Positions 51,480 through 59,999 of a stretch of DNA of 64,000 nt are shown piece by piece (the first letter of the stretch is position 1; each line of letters begins with the position of its first letter). This DNA comes from Bradyrhizobium iriomotense (GTDB lineage: Bacteria; Pseudomonadota; Alphaproteobacteria; Rhizobiales; Xanthobacteraceae), in contig NZ_JAFCJZ010000003.1 of NCBI RefSeq assembly GCF_018130765.1, positions 124,001 to 188,000 on the forward strand, given 5' to 3'. The position numbers were made by a program, and so were the translations under genes. The notes below the pieces were generated by a model. The model did not search any database and was not told the DNA's origin. It worked only from the letters and a program-made list of their open reading frames with translations.

Positions 51480-52211
51480 ATGACTTTGGATGTCTCGCTT
51501 GGCGCGGCCTTTGCCGCGGGCCTGTTGTCGTTTCTGTCACCCTGCATCCTGCCCCTGGTGCCACCCTTTCTCTGCTACATGGCGGGCGTCTCGGTCACGG
51601 ATCTGTCGAGCGACAGGCCCGATCTGCGGCCGCGCATCCTGGCCTCCGCACTGGCCTTCGTGGCGGGGTTCTCGCTGGTCTTTGTCGCGCTCGGCTCGAC
51701 CGCATCGATCGCCGGGCGCTTCATCTCCGCGCATCTCTCGACACTCGGCGTGGTCGCAGGCGTCCTGATCATCGTCATGGGCCTGCATTTTCTCGGTGTG
51801 CTCAGGATTCCACTGCTCTACCGCAGCGCGACGGTGCAGCTCGACAATCGGCCGGCCGGCGTGGCCGGTGCCTTCGTCATGGGGCTGGCATTTGCCTTCG
51901 GCTGGACTCCCTGCGCGGGGCCCATTCTCGCCGCCGTCCTTATGATGGCAGGCTCGGAGGAGACGACGGGGAGAGGCGCGCTGCTGCTCTTTGCCTATTC
52001 GGTCGGGACCGGCATTCCCTTCCTGATCGCGGCCGCCTCCACCGGTCGCTTCATGGCGGCGCTCGGCCGCGCGCGCCGGCATCTCGGCCTGGTCGAGAAG
52101 ACGATGGGCGCCTTTCTGGTCGCGACCGGATTGATGTTCCTGACCGGGTTGATGCCGGTGGCGTCGGAATGGCTGCTCGAGCAGTTCCCTGCGCTCACCC
52201 GCATCGGCTGA
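51480..52211 (+). CDS. soxV: CcdA/SoxV thiol-electron transporter
   Basis: 243 aa, six TM segments. LSPCILPLVPPFLCYM and FGWTPCAGPILAAVL hold the pair of membrane Cys that shuttle reductant across the inner membrane. In sox clusters this CcdA homologue (SoxV) feeds electrons to the periplasmic thioredoxin SoxW, encoded at 52982. A divergently facing gene of unknown function lies between them. Confidence 0.88.
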   Translation: MTLDVSLGAAFAAGLLSFLSPCILPLVPPFLCYMAGVSVTDLSSDRPDLRPRILASALAFVAGFSLVFVALGSTASIAGRFISAHLSTLGVVAGVLIIVMGLHFLGVLRIPLLYRSATVQLDNRPAGVAGAFVMGLAFAFGWTPCAGPILAAVLMMAGSEETTGRGALLLFAYSVGTGIPFLIAAASTGRFMAALGRARRHLGLVEKTMGAFLVATGLMFLTGLMPVASEWLLEQFPALTRIG

Positions 52212-52212
52212 G

Positions 52213-52935
52213 CTAGCCGTAGCGGAAATCCAGGAGCTGGGCGTAGGACTGCAGCTCGATTAGGTAGCGATGCACGAGCGGCCCGTCGCCGGCCATCGAG
52301 GCATGGGCGATTTCGCCGCTACTCGCGATCGCGCCGTCAATCAGGCGGCGAAATTCACCCTGCCCGGAGATCTCCGCGCTCGCCCAATCGTTGCAGCGCT
52401 GCAGGCGATCGCGGAATACGCTTGCTGCGGCCACGGTATCTTCGGCGTGCGCCGAAGCGGGTTGCTCGTCGAAACGCGTGGCCGCCATGCGCAGTCTTTC
52501 CATCGCCGGCGCAATTTCGAAGACGCAGTCACCGAGATCGTAGAGGCCCGAACGGCGCCTGAGTTGATGAAAGGACTGGCGGAGTGCAAACAGCTCGCGG
52601 CCCGCCGCGACGTTGTCGCCGGTGTCCAGCGCACGCGCTGTCTCTGTTAGCTGTTGACTGCCCTTGGTCAGAAATTCCGTCAGCGCAGCGGACGCGTAGG
52701 CGGGCGAGGGGCTGGACGCCGTGATGTCCTGAAGCTGCTTCCACGCCGCCAGCGCTTCGTCGGTCTCGATCTGGGCCAGCGCGATATTCCCGGTGCGGGC
52801 GTAGCTCGCCGCGGTGCGCAGATTGGCCATGATCGACTGGATCGCCGACGGCATGTCCTTGGGGCCGACGGCATCGGCCCCAAGGGCAAGCCCGCTTGCG
52901 ACCAGCCATGCCAGCAAAACGATGATGCAGCGCAA
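52213..52935 (-). CDS. Exported protein of unknown function in the sox island
   Basis: 240 aa. Signal peptide (IIVLLAWLVASGLALGADA), then an all-helical body with two conserved-looking Cys (LGDCVFEIAP and LQRCNDWAS) and no CxxCH, so no heme c. The helical segments have an alternating pattern like four-helix bundle sensors or chaperones. It ends one base after the convergent soxV and shares a 46-base divergent promoter with soxW, so it is probably co-induced by sulfur compounds. I do not recognise the family. Confidence 0.75.
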   Translation of the reverse strand: MRCIIVLLAWLVASGLALGADAVGPKDMPSAIQSIMANLRTAASYARTGNIALAQIETDEALAAWKQLQDITASSPSPAYASAALTEFLTKGSQQLTETARALDTGDNVAAGRELFALRQSFHQLRRRSGLYDLGDCVFEIAPAMERLRMAATRFDEQPASAHAEDTVAAASVFRDRLQRCNDWASAEISGQGEFRRLIDGAIASSGEIAHASMAGDGPLVHRYLIELQSYAQLLDFRYG

Positions 52936-52954
52936 GATCGGAAATCCTTGTCAC

Positions 52955-52978
52955 ATTCGAGAATTTGAATATCATAAT
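52955..52978. promoter_or_regulatory. SqrR-like ATTC-N8-GAAT plus ATATCATNAT site, soxW divergent promoter
   Basis: ATTC (52955-52958), eight bases, GAAT (52967-52970) exactly fit the ATTC-N8-GAAT form I recall for SqrR operators. It overlaps ATATCATAAT (52969-52978), the second copy of the shared motif. The site fills the 46-base gap between divergent start codons 52935 and 52982. Confidence 0.6.
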
Positions 52979-52981
52979 GGG

Positions 52982-53602
52982 ATGACCGGTGTGCAAGATT
53001 TTCCAAAGCTCAAATCCCTGACGCCGCCGAGCACGCCCACGCGGCGTGGATTTCTCGCCCTGGCATCCGCTGCCGCCTTTGCCGCGAGCCGCGCCGAGGT
53101 AGCCGCCGAGCCTGCGCTCGGCGATGACGGGCTCTATCACGAGTCCTGGTTTCTCCAGAGTTTCCTCGATCTGCGTGAGGACCTCGATGGCGCCGCCGCC
53201 AGTGGCAAGCGCCTCGCCATCATGTGGGAGCTGCGCGGCTGCCCCTATTGTCGCGAGACACATCTGGTGAACTTTGCCGATTCCGACATCACCACGTACA
53301 TCCGCGACAATTTCGAAGTCTTGCAGCTCAATCTGATCGGCTCCCGCAAGGTTACGGACCTCGATGGTCAGGAATTGTCGGAGAAGGATCTCGCCCAGAA
53401 ATATGGGATCAGGTTCACGCCTACCTTCCAGTTCTTTCCGCCATCGTCCTCCGGCGTCGGCGCAAAAGAGCCGATGGCGCGGGAGGTTGCGCGGGCACCG
53501 GGCTATCTCAAGCCGCCCCACTTCCTGGCGATGTTTCGTTTCGTGCGGGAGCGGGCCTACGAGCGCGGAACGTTCCGGGATTTTCTTGCCGCAAACGGTT
53601 AG
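52982..53602 (+). CDS. soxW: Periplasmic thioredoxin SoxW
   Basis: 206 aa from ATG 52982. TRRGFLALASAAAFAAS is a twin-arginine-like signal. WELRGCPYCRETHLVNFAD has the CxxC pair, and KYGIRFTPTFQFF has the cis-Pro. It is longer than SoxS, with a C-terminal extension (PPHFLAMFRFVRERAYERG). It accepts electrons from SoxV and reduces the SoxYZ/SoxAX centre. A 129-base gap separates it from soxX. Confidence 0.86.
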   Translation: MTGVQDFPKLKSLTPPSTPTRRGFLALASAAAFAASRAEVAAEPALGDDGLYHESWFLQSFLDLREDLDGAAASGKRLAIMWELRGCPYCRETHLVNFADSDITTYIRDNFEVLQLNLIGSRKVTDLDGQELSEKDLAQKYGIRFTPTFQFFPPSSSGVGAKEPMAREVARAPGYLKPPHFLAMFRFVRERAYERGTFRDFLAANG

Positions 53603-53651
53603 CTGTGACTGCGGTGCACGAATTCCGCTTGACGCCGCCATTTACATCAAC

Positions 53652-53662
53652 ATATCATGATA
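53652..53662. promoter_or_regulatory. Third ATATCATNAT copy, upstream of soxX
   Basis: ATATCATGAT (53652-53661) contains the perfect 10-bp palindrome TATCATGATA (53653-53662). It is 70 bases upstream of the soxX ATG and probably marks the promoter of the main sox operon. Confidence 0.55.
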
Positions 53663-53731
53663 ACTGAATTTGATGGATTGTGAGTCCATCGCAATCAAGG
53701 GCGGGCGTCACCTCGCCAAAGGGTAGGGAAC

Positions 53732-54187
53732 ATGCGGCGCTCGCTTGTGGCTGCGTTTGCACTATGTCTGTCGGCTGGCGTCGCTTGCGCCCAAGAGCCG
53801 ACGAAGACGCCAATCAAGCTCGATATCGTCAACGACGCGCTGCCGAACTCGCTGACCGGTGCGCCGGGTAATGCCGAGGCCGGCAGGAAGGTGTTTCTGA
53901 CGCGCACGCTCGGCAACTGCCTGGCCTGTCATCAGGTCACCAGCCTGAAATCCGAGGAATTCCATGGCGAGTTCGGTCCGTCGCTCGATGGTGTCGCCGG
54001 CCGCTACACCGAGGCGCAACTGCGCCTCATCGTCGCCGACCCCAAGCGTATCTTCACCGACACAGTCATGCCGGCGTTCTTCAAGAACGAAGGCCTGAGC
54101 CGGGTGCGCCCCGAATTCGTCGGTAAATCGATTCTGACGGCCGCGCAGGTCGAGGACGTCATCGCTTTTCTCAAGACGCTGAACTGA
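53732..54187 (+). CDS. soxX: SoxX, monoheme c subunit of SoxAX
   Basis: 151 aa with a signal peptide (LVAAFALCLSAGVACAQ). Heme c site Cys63-Leu-Ala-Cys66-His67, and DTVMPAFFKNEGL gives the distal Met. It pairs with SoxA to oxidatively attach thiosulfate to SoxY. GTAGGGAAC precedes the start. It heads soxXYZABCD on the plus strand. Confidence 0.95.
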   Translation: MRRSLVAAFALCLSAGVACAQEPTKTPIKLDIVNDALPNSLTGAPGNAEAGRKVFLTRTLGNCLACHQVTSLKSEEFHGEFGPSLDGVAGRYTEAQLRLIVADPKRIFTDTVMPAFFKNEGLSRVRPEFVGKSILTAAQVEDVIAFLKTLN

Positions 54188-54205
54188 CGGCGAGGAGGAT
54201 CAGGA

Positions 54206-54658
54206 ATGAAAGCCATCAATCGACGGCAGGCATTTGCGCTCGGGGGCGGCTTCGTCATGCTGACCCTGATGCCCATGGCGGCCGATGCCGAAGTCACGAA
54301 CGACGCGGCGAAGTGGATCGAGAAGTTCACCAGCGGCAAGCAGCCTGCCAAGGGCAAGATCTCGCTCGACCTGCCGGAGATCGCGGAGAACGGCAACACC
54401 GTGCCGCTGTCGATCAATATCGAGAGCCCGATGACCGCGGAGTCCTACGTCAGGGATGTTCTGATCATCGCCGACGGCAATCCGAATGCGGGCGTTGCGA
54501 CGCTGTCCTTCACCCCGCTGTCGGGCAAGGCGGAGGCCTCGATCCGAATCCGGCTCGCGACGACCCAGAACGTGGTTGCGGTCGCGAAAATGAGCGACGG
54601 CACACTGTTCACGGAGCAGAAGACCGTCAAGGTCACGATCGGCGGCTGCGGCGGCTAA
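54206..54658 (+). CDS. soxY: SoxY, sulfur-carrier subunit
   Basis: 150 aa. NRRQAFALGGGFVMLTL is a Tat signal. The C-terminus GGCGG places Cys148, which carries the sulfur intermediates as a thioester/persulfide arm. Strong AGGAGG upstream. The carrier function is shared with SoxZ, the next gene. Confidence 0.96.
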   Translation: MKAINRRQAFALGGGFVMLTLMPMAADAEVTNDAAKWIEKFTSGKQPAKGKISLDLPEIAENGNTVPLSINIESPMTAESYVRDVLIIADGNPNAGVATLSFTPLSGKAEASIRIRLATTQNVVAVAKMSDGTLFTEQKTVKVTIGGCGG

Positions 54659-54674
54659 GGGCAGGAGAGGAAAG

Positions 54675-55001
54675 ATGGCAGACAAACCGCGCATCAAGCT
54701 TCCGAAGGAAGCGGCCAAAGGCGAGATCATCCAGATCAAGACCCTGGTCTCGCATGTCATGGAATCGGGGCAGCGCAAGGATGCCCAGGGCAAGGTGATC
54801 CCGCGCAAGATCATCAACAAGTTTGCCTGCGAGTTCAATGGCAAGCCCGTGTTCTCCTGCGCGCTGGAGCCGGCGATCTCCGCCAATCCCTACATCCAGT
54901 TCGACGCCAAGGTGGACGAGGCCGGAACCTTCAAGTTCTCCTGGACCGACGACGACGGCACGGTGATCACGGCCGAAGAGAAGATCGCGCTCAAGGTCTG
55001 A
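54675..55001 (+). CDS. soxZ: SoxZ, partner of SoxY
   Basis: 108 aa, no signal peptide of its own, exported as a complex with SoxY. KAAKGEIIQIKTLVSHVMESGQ and YIQFDAKVDEAGTFKFSWTDDDG are family strands. Ribosome site GCAGGAGAGG. Confidence 0.95.
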   Translation: MADKPRIKLPKEAAKGEIIQIKTLVSHVMESGQRKDAQGKVIPRKIINKFACEFNGKPVFSCALEPAISANPYIQFDAKVDEAGTFKFSWTDDDGTVITAEEKIALKV

Positions 55002-55029
55002 CGCGCGCGGCGTTTCTAGGGAGGGACGG

Positions 55030-55851
55030 ATGCTGCAACGATTTGCTGGGATCGCCGCCGCGGCCGTCGCGTTCGCGTCGGTGGCGACCTGTGTCTTCGC
55101 GCAGGATGCCGAGCGCAAGGGCATCGCGGCGCCGCCCGGCCACGTCTTCAAGACGATCATCTCCGGTTACGAGTTCCGCAGCAAAGAGACCCGTGCGCTG
55201 CAGGACGACGATCTCGAAAATCCCGGCTTTCTCGCCGTGGAGCGAGCTGCGGATGTCTGGAAGAAGGTCGAGGGCGCCGCGGGCAAGTCCTGCATGAGCT
55301 GCCACGAGCAGGCCGAGACCAGCATGAAGGGCGTCGGCGCCGCCATGCCGAAATGGGACGACAAGCTGCAGAAGCCAGTCAATCTCGAGCAGCGCATCAA
55401 CATCTGCCGCACCGAGCACATGAAGGCGGAGCCCTGGAAATTCAAATCGCAGGAACTGACCGACATGACCACGTTCGTGCGCTACCAATCGCACGGCATG
55501 AAGGTCTCGGTGAAGACCGACGGCCCGATGTCGCCCTGGTTCGAGCGCGGCAAGCAGATCTACTACACGCGGTACGGCCAGCTCGATCTCGCCTGCGAAT
55601 CCTGTCACGAGCGCAACAACGGCAAGTTCATGCGCGCCGATTTCCTGAGCCAGGGCCAGACCAACGGATTCCCGACCTATCGGCTGCGCGATCAGCGCCT
55701 GGTGCCGCTGCACGAGCGCTTCGAAGGCTGCATGTTCGACGTGCGTGCCGAGCCGTTCAAGCCCTTGTCGGACGAGTTTATCGCCCTCGAGCTCTATGTC
55801 GCCTGGCGCGGCATCGGGCTGCCGGTCGAGACGCCCTCGGTGCGCAACTGA
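55030..55851 (+). CDS. soxA: SoxA, diheme c subunit of SoxAX
   Basis: 273 aa with signal peptide. Two CxxCH sites, CMSCH and CESCH, mark the diheme form. The catalytic Cys (persulfide ligand) is in RFEGCMFDVRAEP. The start is TAGGGAGGGACGG-ATG. Confidence 0.95.
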   Translation: MLQRFAGIAAAAVAFASVATCVFAQDAERKGIAAPPGHVFKTIISGYEFRSKETRALQDDDLENPGFLAVERAADVWKKVEGAAGKSCMSCHEQAETSMKGVGAAMPKWDDKLQKPVNLEQRINICRTEHMKAEPWKFKSQELTDMTTFVRYQSHGMKVSVKTDGPMSPWFERGKQIYYTRYGQLDLACESCHERNNGKFMRADFLSQGQTNGFPTYRLRDQRLVPLHERFEGCMFDVRAEPFKPLSDEFIALELYVAWRGIGLPVETPSVRN

Positions 55852-55878
55852 AACGATGAACCTCCTGGAGCATTGCGC

Positions 55879-57570
55879 ATGATCTCTCGCCGCGAGTTCA
55901 TTCAGGTTGCTGCGGCAACGGCGGCACTCTCGACCGGTTTGGGCTCCAGTCTGACCCGGGCGGTCGCCCAGCAGCGCCTGACCCAGAAGGAATTGCTGGC
56001 CTTCGAGCCGCTCGGCAACGTCACGCTGGTGCATGTGACCGACATCCACGGTCAGCTCATGCCGCTCTATTTCCGCGAGCCGTCGACCAATCTCGGCGTG
56101 GGCGAGGCCAAGGGCCTTCCGCCGCACGTCACCGGCAAGGAGTTCCTGGCCCGCTTCGGCATCGCGCCAGGCTCGTCTGCGGCCTACGCGCTGACGTCGG
56201 AAGATTTCGAGGCTCTGGCCAAGAGCTACGGCCGGATCGGCGGTCTCGACCGCGCTGCGACCGTGATCAAGGCGATCCGCGCCGAGCGCGGCGACAAGGT
56301 TGCGCTGCTCGACGGCGGCGACACCTGGCAGGGATCATGGTCGTCGCTGAAGACGCGCGGCCAGGACATGATCGATTGCATGGCGCTGCTCAAGCCTGAT
56401 GCCATGACCGGGCATTGGGAGTTCACCTACGGTACCGAGCGCGTGAAGCAGGCAATCGAGGGCCTCGGCTTCCCGTTCCTCGGCCTCAACATCCGCGACA
56501 CCGAATGGAACGAGGCCGCCTTCGACGGCTTGACCATGATCGAGCGCGGTGGCGTCAAGATTGCCGTGCTGGGCCAGGCCTTCCCCTACACGCCGGTCGC
56601 CAATCCGCGCTGGATGATTCCGAGCTGGTCTTTCGGTGTGCGCGAGGAGGACGTCCAGGCGCAGGTCGACAAGGCGCGCAAGGGCGGTGCGCAGCTCGTC
56701 GTGCTGCTCTCGCACAACGGCTTCGACGTCGACCGCAAGCTTGCCGGCCGCGTCAAGGGCATCGACGTCATCCTGACCGGACACACACATGACGCGCTGC
56801 CCGAGGCGATAAAGGTTGGCAAGACCCTGCTGATCGCATCGGGCTCCTCTGGCAAGTTCGTGTCGCGGCTCGATCTCGACGTCCGCGACGGCGAGGTCAA
56901 GGCCTACCGTTACAAACTCATTCCGCTGTTCTCCGATGTGATCACTGCGGACGCCGAGATGGCCGCGAAGATCGCCGAGGTGCGCAAGCCGTTCGCGTCG
57001 GATCTCGCCAAGGTGCTCGGCAAGACCGACTCGCTGCTCTATCGGCGGGGCAATTTCAACGGCACGTTCGACGATCTGATCTGCCAGGCGCTGTTGCAGG
57101 AGCGGGACTCCGAGATCGCGCTCTCGCCGGGCTTCCGTTGGGGCACCAGCGTGCTGCCCGGACAAGACATCACATTCGAGGACGTCACCAACGCGACCGC
57201 GATTACCTATCCGGCGGTCTACCGCATGGGCATGACGGGCGCGCGGTTGAAGGAGATCATCGAGGACGTCGCTGACAATCTCTTCAACGTCGATCCCTAT
57301 TATCAGCAGGGCGGCGACATGGTGCGTATCGGCGGTCTCTCGTATGCGATCGATGTCACAAGGCCGCAAGGCAGCCGCATCTCGGACATGCAACTGGTCA
57401 AAACCGGCGCGCCGATCGATCCCAACAGGGAATATCAGGTCGCGGGCTGGGCCAGCGTCAATGAAGGAACCGAAGGGCCGCCGATCTGGGAGGTCGTGGC
57501 CAATTATCTGACCCGACAGAAGACGGTTCGCCTCGAGCCGAATAGAGCTGTCAAAGTCACCGGAGCGTAA
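55879..57570 (+). CDS. soxB: SoxB, sulfate thiol esterase (5'-nucleotidase family)
   Basis: 563 aa from ATG 55879 (MISRREFIQVAAATAALS, Tat signal), with CTCCTGGAG upstream. Metallophosphatase motifs VTDIHGQ, GGDTWQGSWSS, THTHD-type GHTHDALPE, and LLSHNGFDVD supply the dimanganese site. It removes sulfate from the SoxY Cys-bound intermediate. Confidence 0.95.
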   Translation: MISRREFIQVAAATAALSTGLGSSLTRAVAQQRLTQKELLAFEPLGNVTLVHVTDIHGQLMPLYFREPSTNLGVGEAKGLPPHVTGKEFLARFGIAPGSSAAYALTSEDFEALAKSYGRIGGLDRAATVIKAIRAERGDKVALLDGGDTWQGSWSSLKTRGQDMIDCMALLKPDAMTGHWEFTYGTERVKQAIEGLGFPFLGLNIRDTEWNEAAFDGLTMIERGGVKIAVLGQAFPYTPVANPRWMIPSWSFGVREEDVQAQVDKARKGGAQLVVLLSHNGFDVDRKLAGRVKGIDVILTGHTHDALPEAIKVGKTLLIASGSSGKFVSRLDLDVRDGEVKAYRYKLIPLFSDVITADAEMAAKIAEVRKPFASDLAKVLGKTDSLLYRRGNFNGTFDDLICQALLQERDSEIALSPGFRWGTSVLPGQDITFEDVTNATAITYPAVYRMGMTGARLKEIIEDVADNLFNVDPYYQQGGDMVRIGGLSYAIDVTRPQGSRISDMQLVKTGAPIDPNREYQVAGWASVNEGTEGPPIWEVVANYLTRQKTVRLEPNRAVKVTGA

Positions 57571-57576
57571 GAAGTG

Positions 57577-58848
57577 ATGTCGAAGATGGACAGTCCCCGG
57601 CAATCCCGACGCAACTTCCTGGCCGCTAGTGCCGGCGTTGCGGCGTCGGTGCTCGCGAAGCCCGCTTTGGCCGGCGGCGGCAATCCGGCGAACCAGCCGC
57701 CTAACGTACCGGAATGGACCAAGTCGCTTGGTGAGGGAGTCGCCGTGCGCCCGTACGGCAAGCCGTCGAAGTTCGAGAAGGACGTCGTCCGGCGCGACGT
57801 CGAATGGCTGACCGCCTCGCGCGAGTCCTCGGTGAGCTTCACGCCGCTGCACGAGCTCGAAGGCATCATCACCCCGAACGGCCTCTGTTTCGAGCGCCAT
57901 CACGGCGGCATCGCCGAGATCGATCCGGCCGATCATCGCCTGATGATCCATGGGCTGGTCGAGCGTCCGCTCATTCTCACGCTGGAGGAGCTGAAGCGCT
58001 ATCCGCGCGTCAACCGCATCCACTTCATGGAATGTGCGGCGAATTCGGGCATGGAATGGCGCGGCGCCCAGCTCAATGGCTGCCAGTTCACCCACGGCAT
58101 GATTCACTGCGTGCAGTACACCGGCGTGTCGCTGCGTACCCTGCTGGAAGAAGCCGGCGTCAAGACCAACGGCAAATGGCTGCTGGTCGAAGGGGCCGAT
58201 GCGGCCGCGATGGATCGCAGCCTGCCGATCGAGAAGGCGCGCGACGACTGCATCATCGCCTACAAGATGAACGGCGAGGCGCTCTATCCCGAGCAGGGCT
58301 ACCCGATGCGGCTCGTGGTGCCGGGCTGGCAGGGCAATCTCTGGGTCAAGTGGTTGCGCCGCATCAAGGTCGGCGATCAGCCCTGGCACACCCGCGAGGA
58401 GACCTCGAAGTACACAGACCTCCTGCCGAACGGCAAGGCGCGTCGCTTTACCTGGTCGATGGACGCAAAATCGGTGATCACGAGCCCGAGCCCACAGGCG
58501 CCGATTAAGCATGGCAAGGGTTTTACCATCGTGTCGGGTCTCGCCTGGAGCGGCAATGGCAAGGTCAAGCGCGTAGACGTATCGCTCGACGGCGGACGCA
58601 ACTGGTGGCCGGCGCGGCTCGACGGGCCGGTGCTCGATAAGGCGCTGACGCGCTTCTACTACGAGTTCGACTGGAACGGAGAGCCGCTGCTGCTGCAATC
58701 GCGGGTCCAGGACGAGACCGGATACGTGCAGCCGAGCAAGGCCGAGCTGCGCAAGATTCGCGGCGTCAACTCCATCTATCACAACAATGGCATCCAGACC
58801 TGGCATGTGCAGGCCAGCGGTGAGGTCGAGAATGTCGAAGTCGCTTAA
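57577..58848 (+). CDS. soxC: SoxC, sulfane dehydrogenase molybdenum subunit
   Basis: 423 aa from ATG 57577 (a GTG precedes it). QSRRNFLAASAGVAAS is a Tat signal. HFMECAANSGMEWRG contains the Cys ligand of molybdopterin. It oxidises the sulfane atom of SoxY-cysteine persulfide together with SoxD, so this cluster should run full thiosulfate oxidation to sulfate without sulfur globules. It overlaps soxD by 17 bases. Confidence 0.94.
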   Translation: MSKMDSPRQSRRNFLAASAGVAASVLAKPALAGGGNPANQPPNVPEWTKSLGEGVAVRPYGKPSKFEKDVVRRDVEWLTASRESSVSFTPLHELEGIITPNGLCFERHHGGIAEIDPADHRLMIHGLVERPLILTLEELKRYPRVNRIHFMECAANSGMEWRGAQLNGCQFTHGMIHCVQYTGVSLRTLLEEAGVKTNGKWLLVEGADAAAMDRSLPIEKARDDCIIAYKMNGEALYPEQGYPMRLVVPGWQGNLWVKWLRRIKVGDQPWHTREETSKYTDLLPNGKARRFTWSMDAKSVITSPSPQAPIKHGKGFTIVSGLAWSGNGKVKRVDVSLDGGRNWWPARLDGPVLDKALTRFYYEFDWNGEPLLLQSRVQDETGYVQPSKAELRKIRGVNSIYHNNGIQTWHVQASGEVENVEVA

Positions 58849-59524
58849 GTGTGCTGCCGCGGCGCTGCTCGTTTGCGCGATGAGCGCGCCCGCGCTCGCG
58901 CAGCAGAAGACCGATGCCAAAGCCGGTCCGCGCTATCACATCGGTCGCGCGCCAACCGCGGCGGAAATCCGCGGCTGGGATATCGACGTACGGCCCGATG
59001 GCCAGGGCCTGCCTGAGGGCAAGGGCACGGTTGCCCAGGGCGAAAAGCTCTTCATGGACAATTGCTCGACCTGCCACGGCGAGTTCGGCGAGGGCAATGG
59101 CCGCTGGCCGGTGCTGGCCGGCGGCAAGGGTTCGCTGACGTCAGACAATCCGGTCAAGACCGTGGGCTCCTACTGGCCCTACGCCTCGACCGTGTTCGAC
59201 TACGTCCGCCACGCCATGCCCTATGGCAATACTGAGTCGCTATCGGTCGATGAATACTATGCGCTGGTCGCCTATGTGCTCTACCTGAACGACGTCGTGA
59301 CCGACCAGAATTTCGAGCTGACCAACAGAAACCTCGCCACGATCAAGATGCCGAACGAGCAGGGCTTTGTGATGGACGATCGCGCCACCACCGAAAAGTC
59401 ATTCTGGCAAAAGGACCCTTGCATGAAGGATTGCATCGCGCCGGTGAAGATCACCGCGCGCGCCGCTGCGATCGACGTGACGCCTGAGGACGGCAAGGAC
59501 AAGAAGTCGCGGGGCGTGGAGTGA
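58832..59524 (+). CDS. soxD: SoxD-like monoheme cytochrome c
   Basis: 230 aa from ATG 58832 with signal peptide. Only one CxxCH (NCSTCHGEFGEG) is seen, then SYWPYASTVFDYVRHAMP and the late Cys pair CMKDC. Paracoccus SoxD is diheme and about 380 aa; this protein keeps only one of the two cytochrome domains, with Met in MPYGN as probable ligand. It should accept electrons from SoxC. Overlaps dsrE-like gene at 59521 (GTGA). Confidence 0.9.
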   Translation: MSKSLKCAAAALLVCAMSAPALAQQKTDAKAGPRYHIGRAPTAAEIRGWDIDVRPDGQGLPEGKGTVAQGEKLFMDNCSTCHGEFGEGNGRWPVLAGGKGSLTSDNPVKTVGSYWPYASTVFDYVRHAMPYGNTESLSVDEYYALVAYVLYLNDVVTDQNFELTNRNLATIKMPNEQGFVMDDRATTEKSFWQKDPCMKDCIAPVKITARAAAIDVTPEDGKDKKSRGVE

Positions 59525-59985
59525 GCCGCGGGCAGGCGAGCCGCCGCGGATTGCTTCGCGGGCTGGTCGCTGCCGCTTTCATCGTGACCGGTCTCGCCGC
59601 CCCGACCCGCGCGGCCGAGCCGCACAGGCTCGCGCTGCAGATCAGCGACGACGACCCCGTCAGGATGCGCGCTGTTCTCGATGTTGCCGCGAACGTGTCA
59701 CGGCACTATTCCGGGCGGGGCGAAGACGTCGAGATCGTTGTGGTGGCCTTCAATGGCGGCCTCGACATGCTGCTCGACGGCCGCTCGCCGGTGAAGGAGC
59801 GCCTTGTGAACTTCCTGAAATCGATGCCCAACGTGAGCTTCATCGCCTGCGGGAACACGCTGGAGACGCTGGCGGCGAAGGAGGACAAGCGGCCGCCGCT
59901 GATCGAGGGCGTCAGCGTTACCCAGGTCGGGGTTGCCGCGTTGATGGATCTTGCGGAAAACAACTGGACAATCGTCCGTCCCTGA
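59521..59985 (+). CDS. Exported DsrE-like sulfur-relay-fold protein
   Basis: 154 aa, GTG start overlapping soxD. SRRGLLRGLVAAAFIV is a twin-arginine-type signal. The body RLALQISDDDPVRMRAVLDVA, VVVAFNGGLDMLL and FIACGNTLETLA fits the DsrE/YchN fold, with one Cys in the position of the sulfur-binding Cys (IACGNT). It is likely a periplasmic persulfide or sulfur-binding accessory factor. It has a paralogue two genes on (60917). Confidence 0.8.
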   Translation: MSRGQASRRGLLRGLVAAAFIVTGLAAPTRAAEPHRLALQISDDDPVRMRAVLDVAANVSRHYSGRGEDVEIVVVAFNGGLDMLLDGRSPVKERLVNFLKSMPNVSFIACGNTLETLAAKEDKRPPLIEGVSVTQVGVAALMDLAENNWTIVRP

Positions 59986-59999
59986 GGAGAGAGCCGCCC

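Noticed and set aside
56335..58920. Very long open frame on the minus strand across soxB and soxC (861 codons)
   Set aside because: It is antisense to two clearly conserved genes and arises from high third-position GC; no motif or ribosome site supports it.
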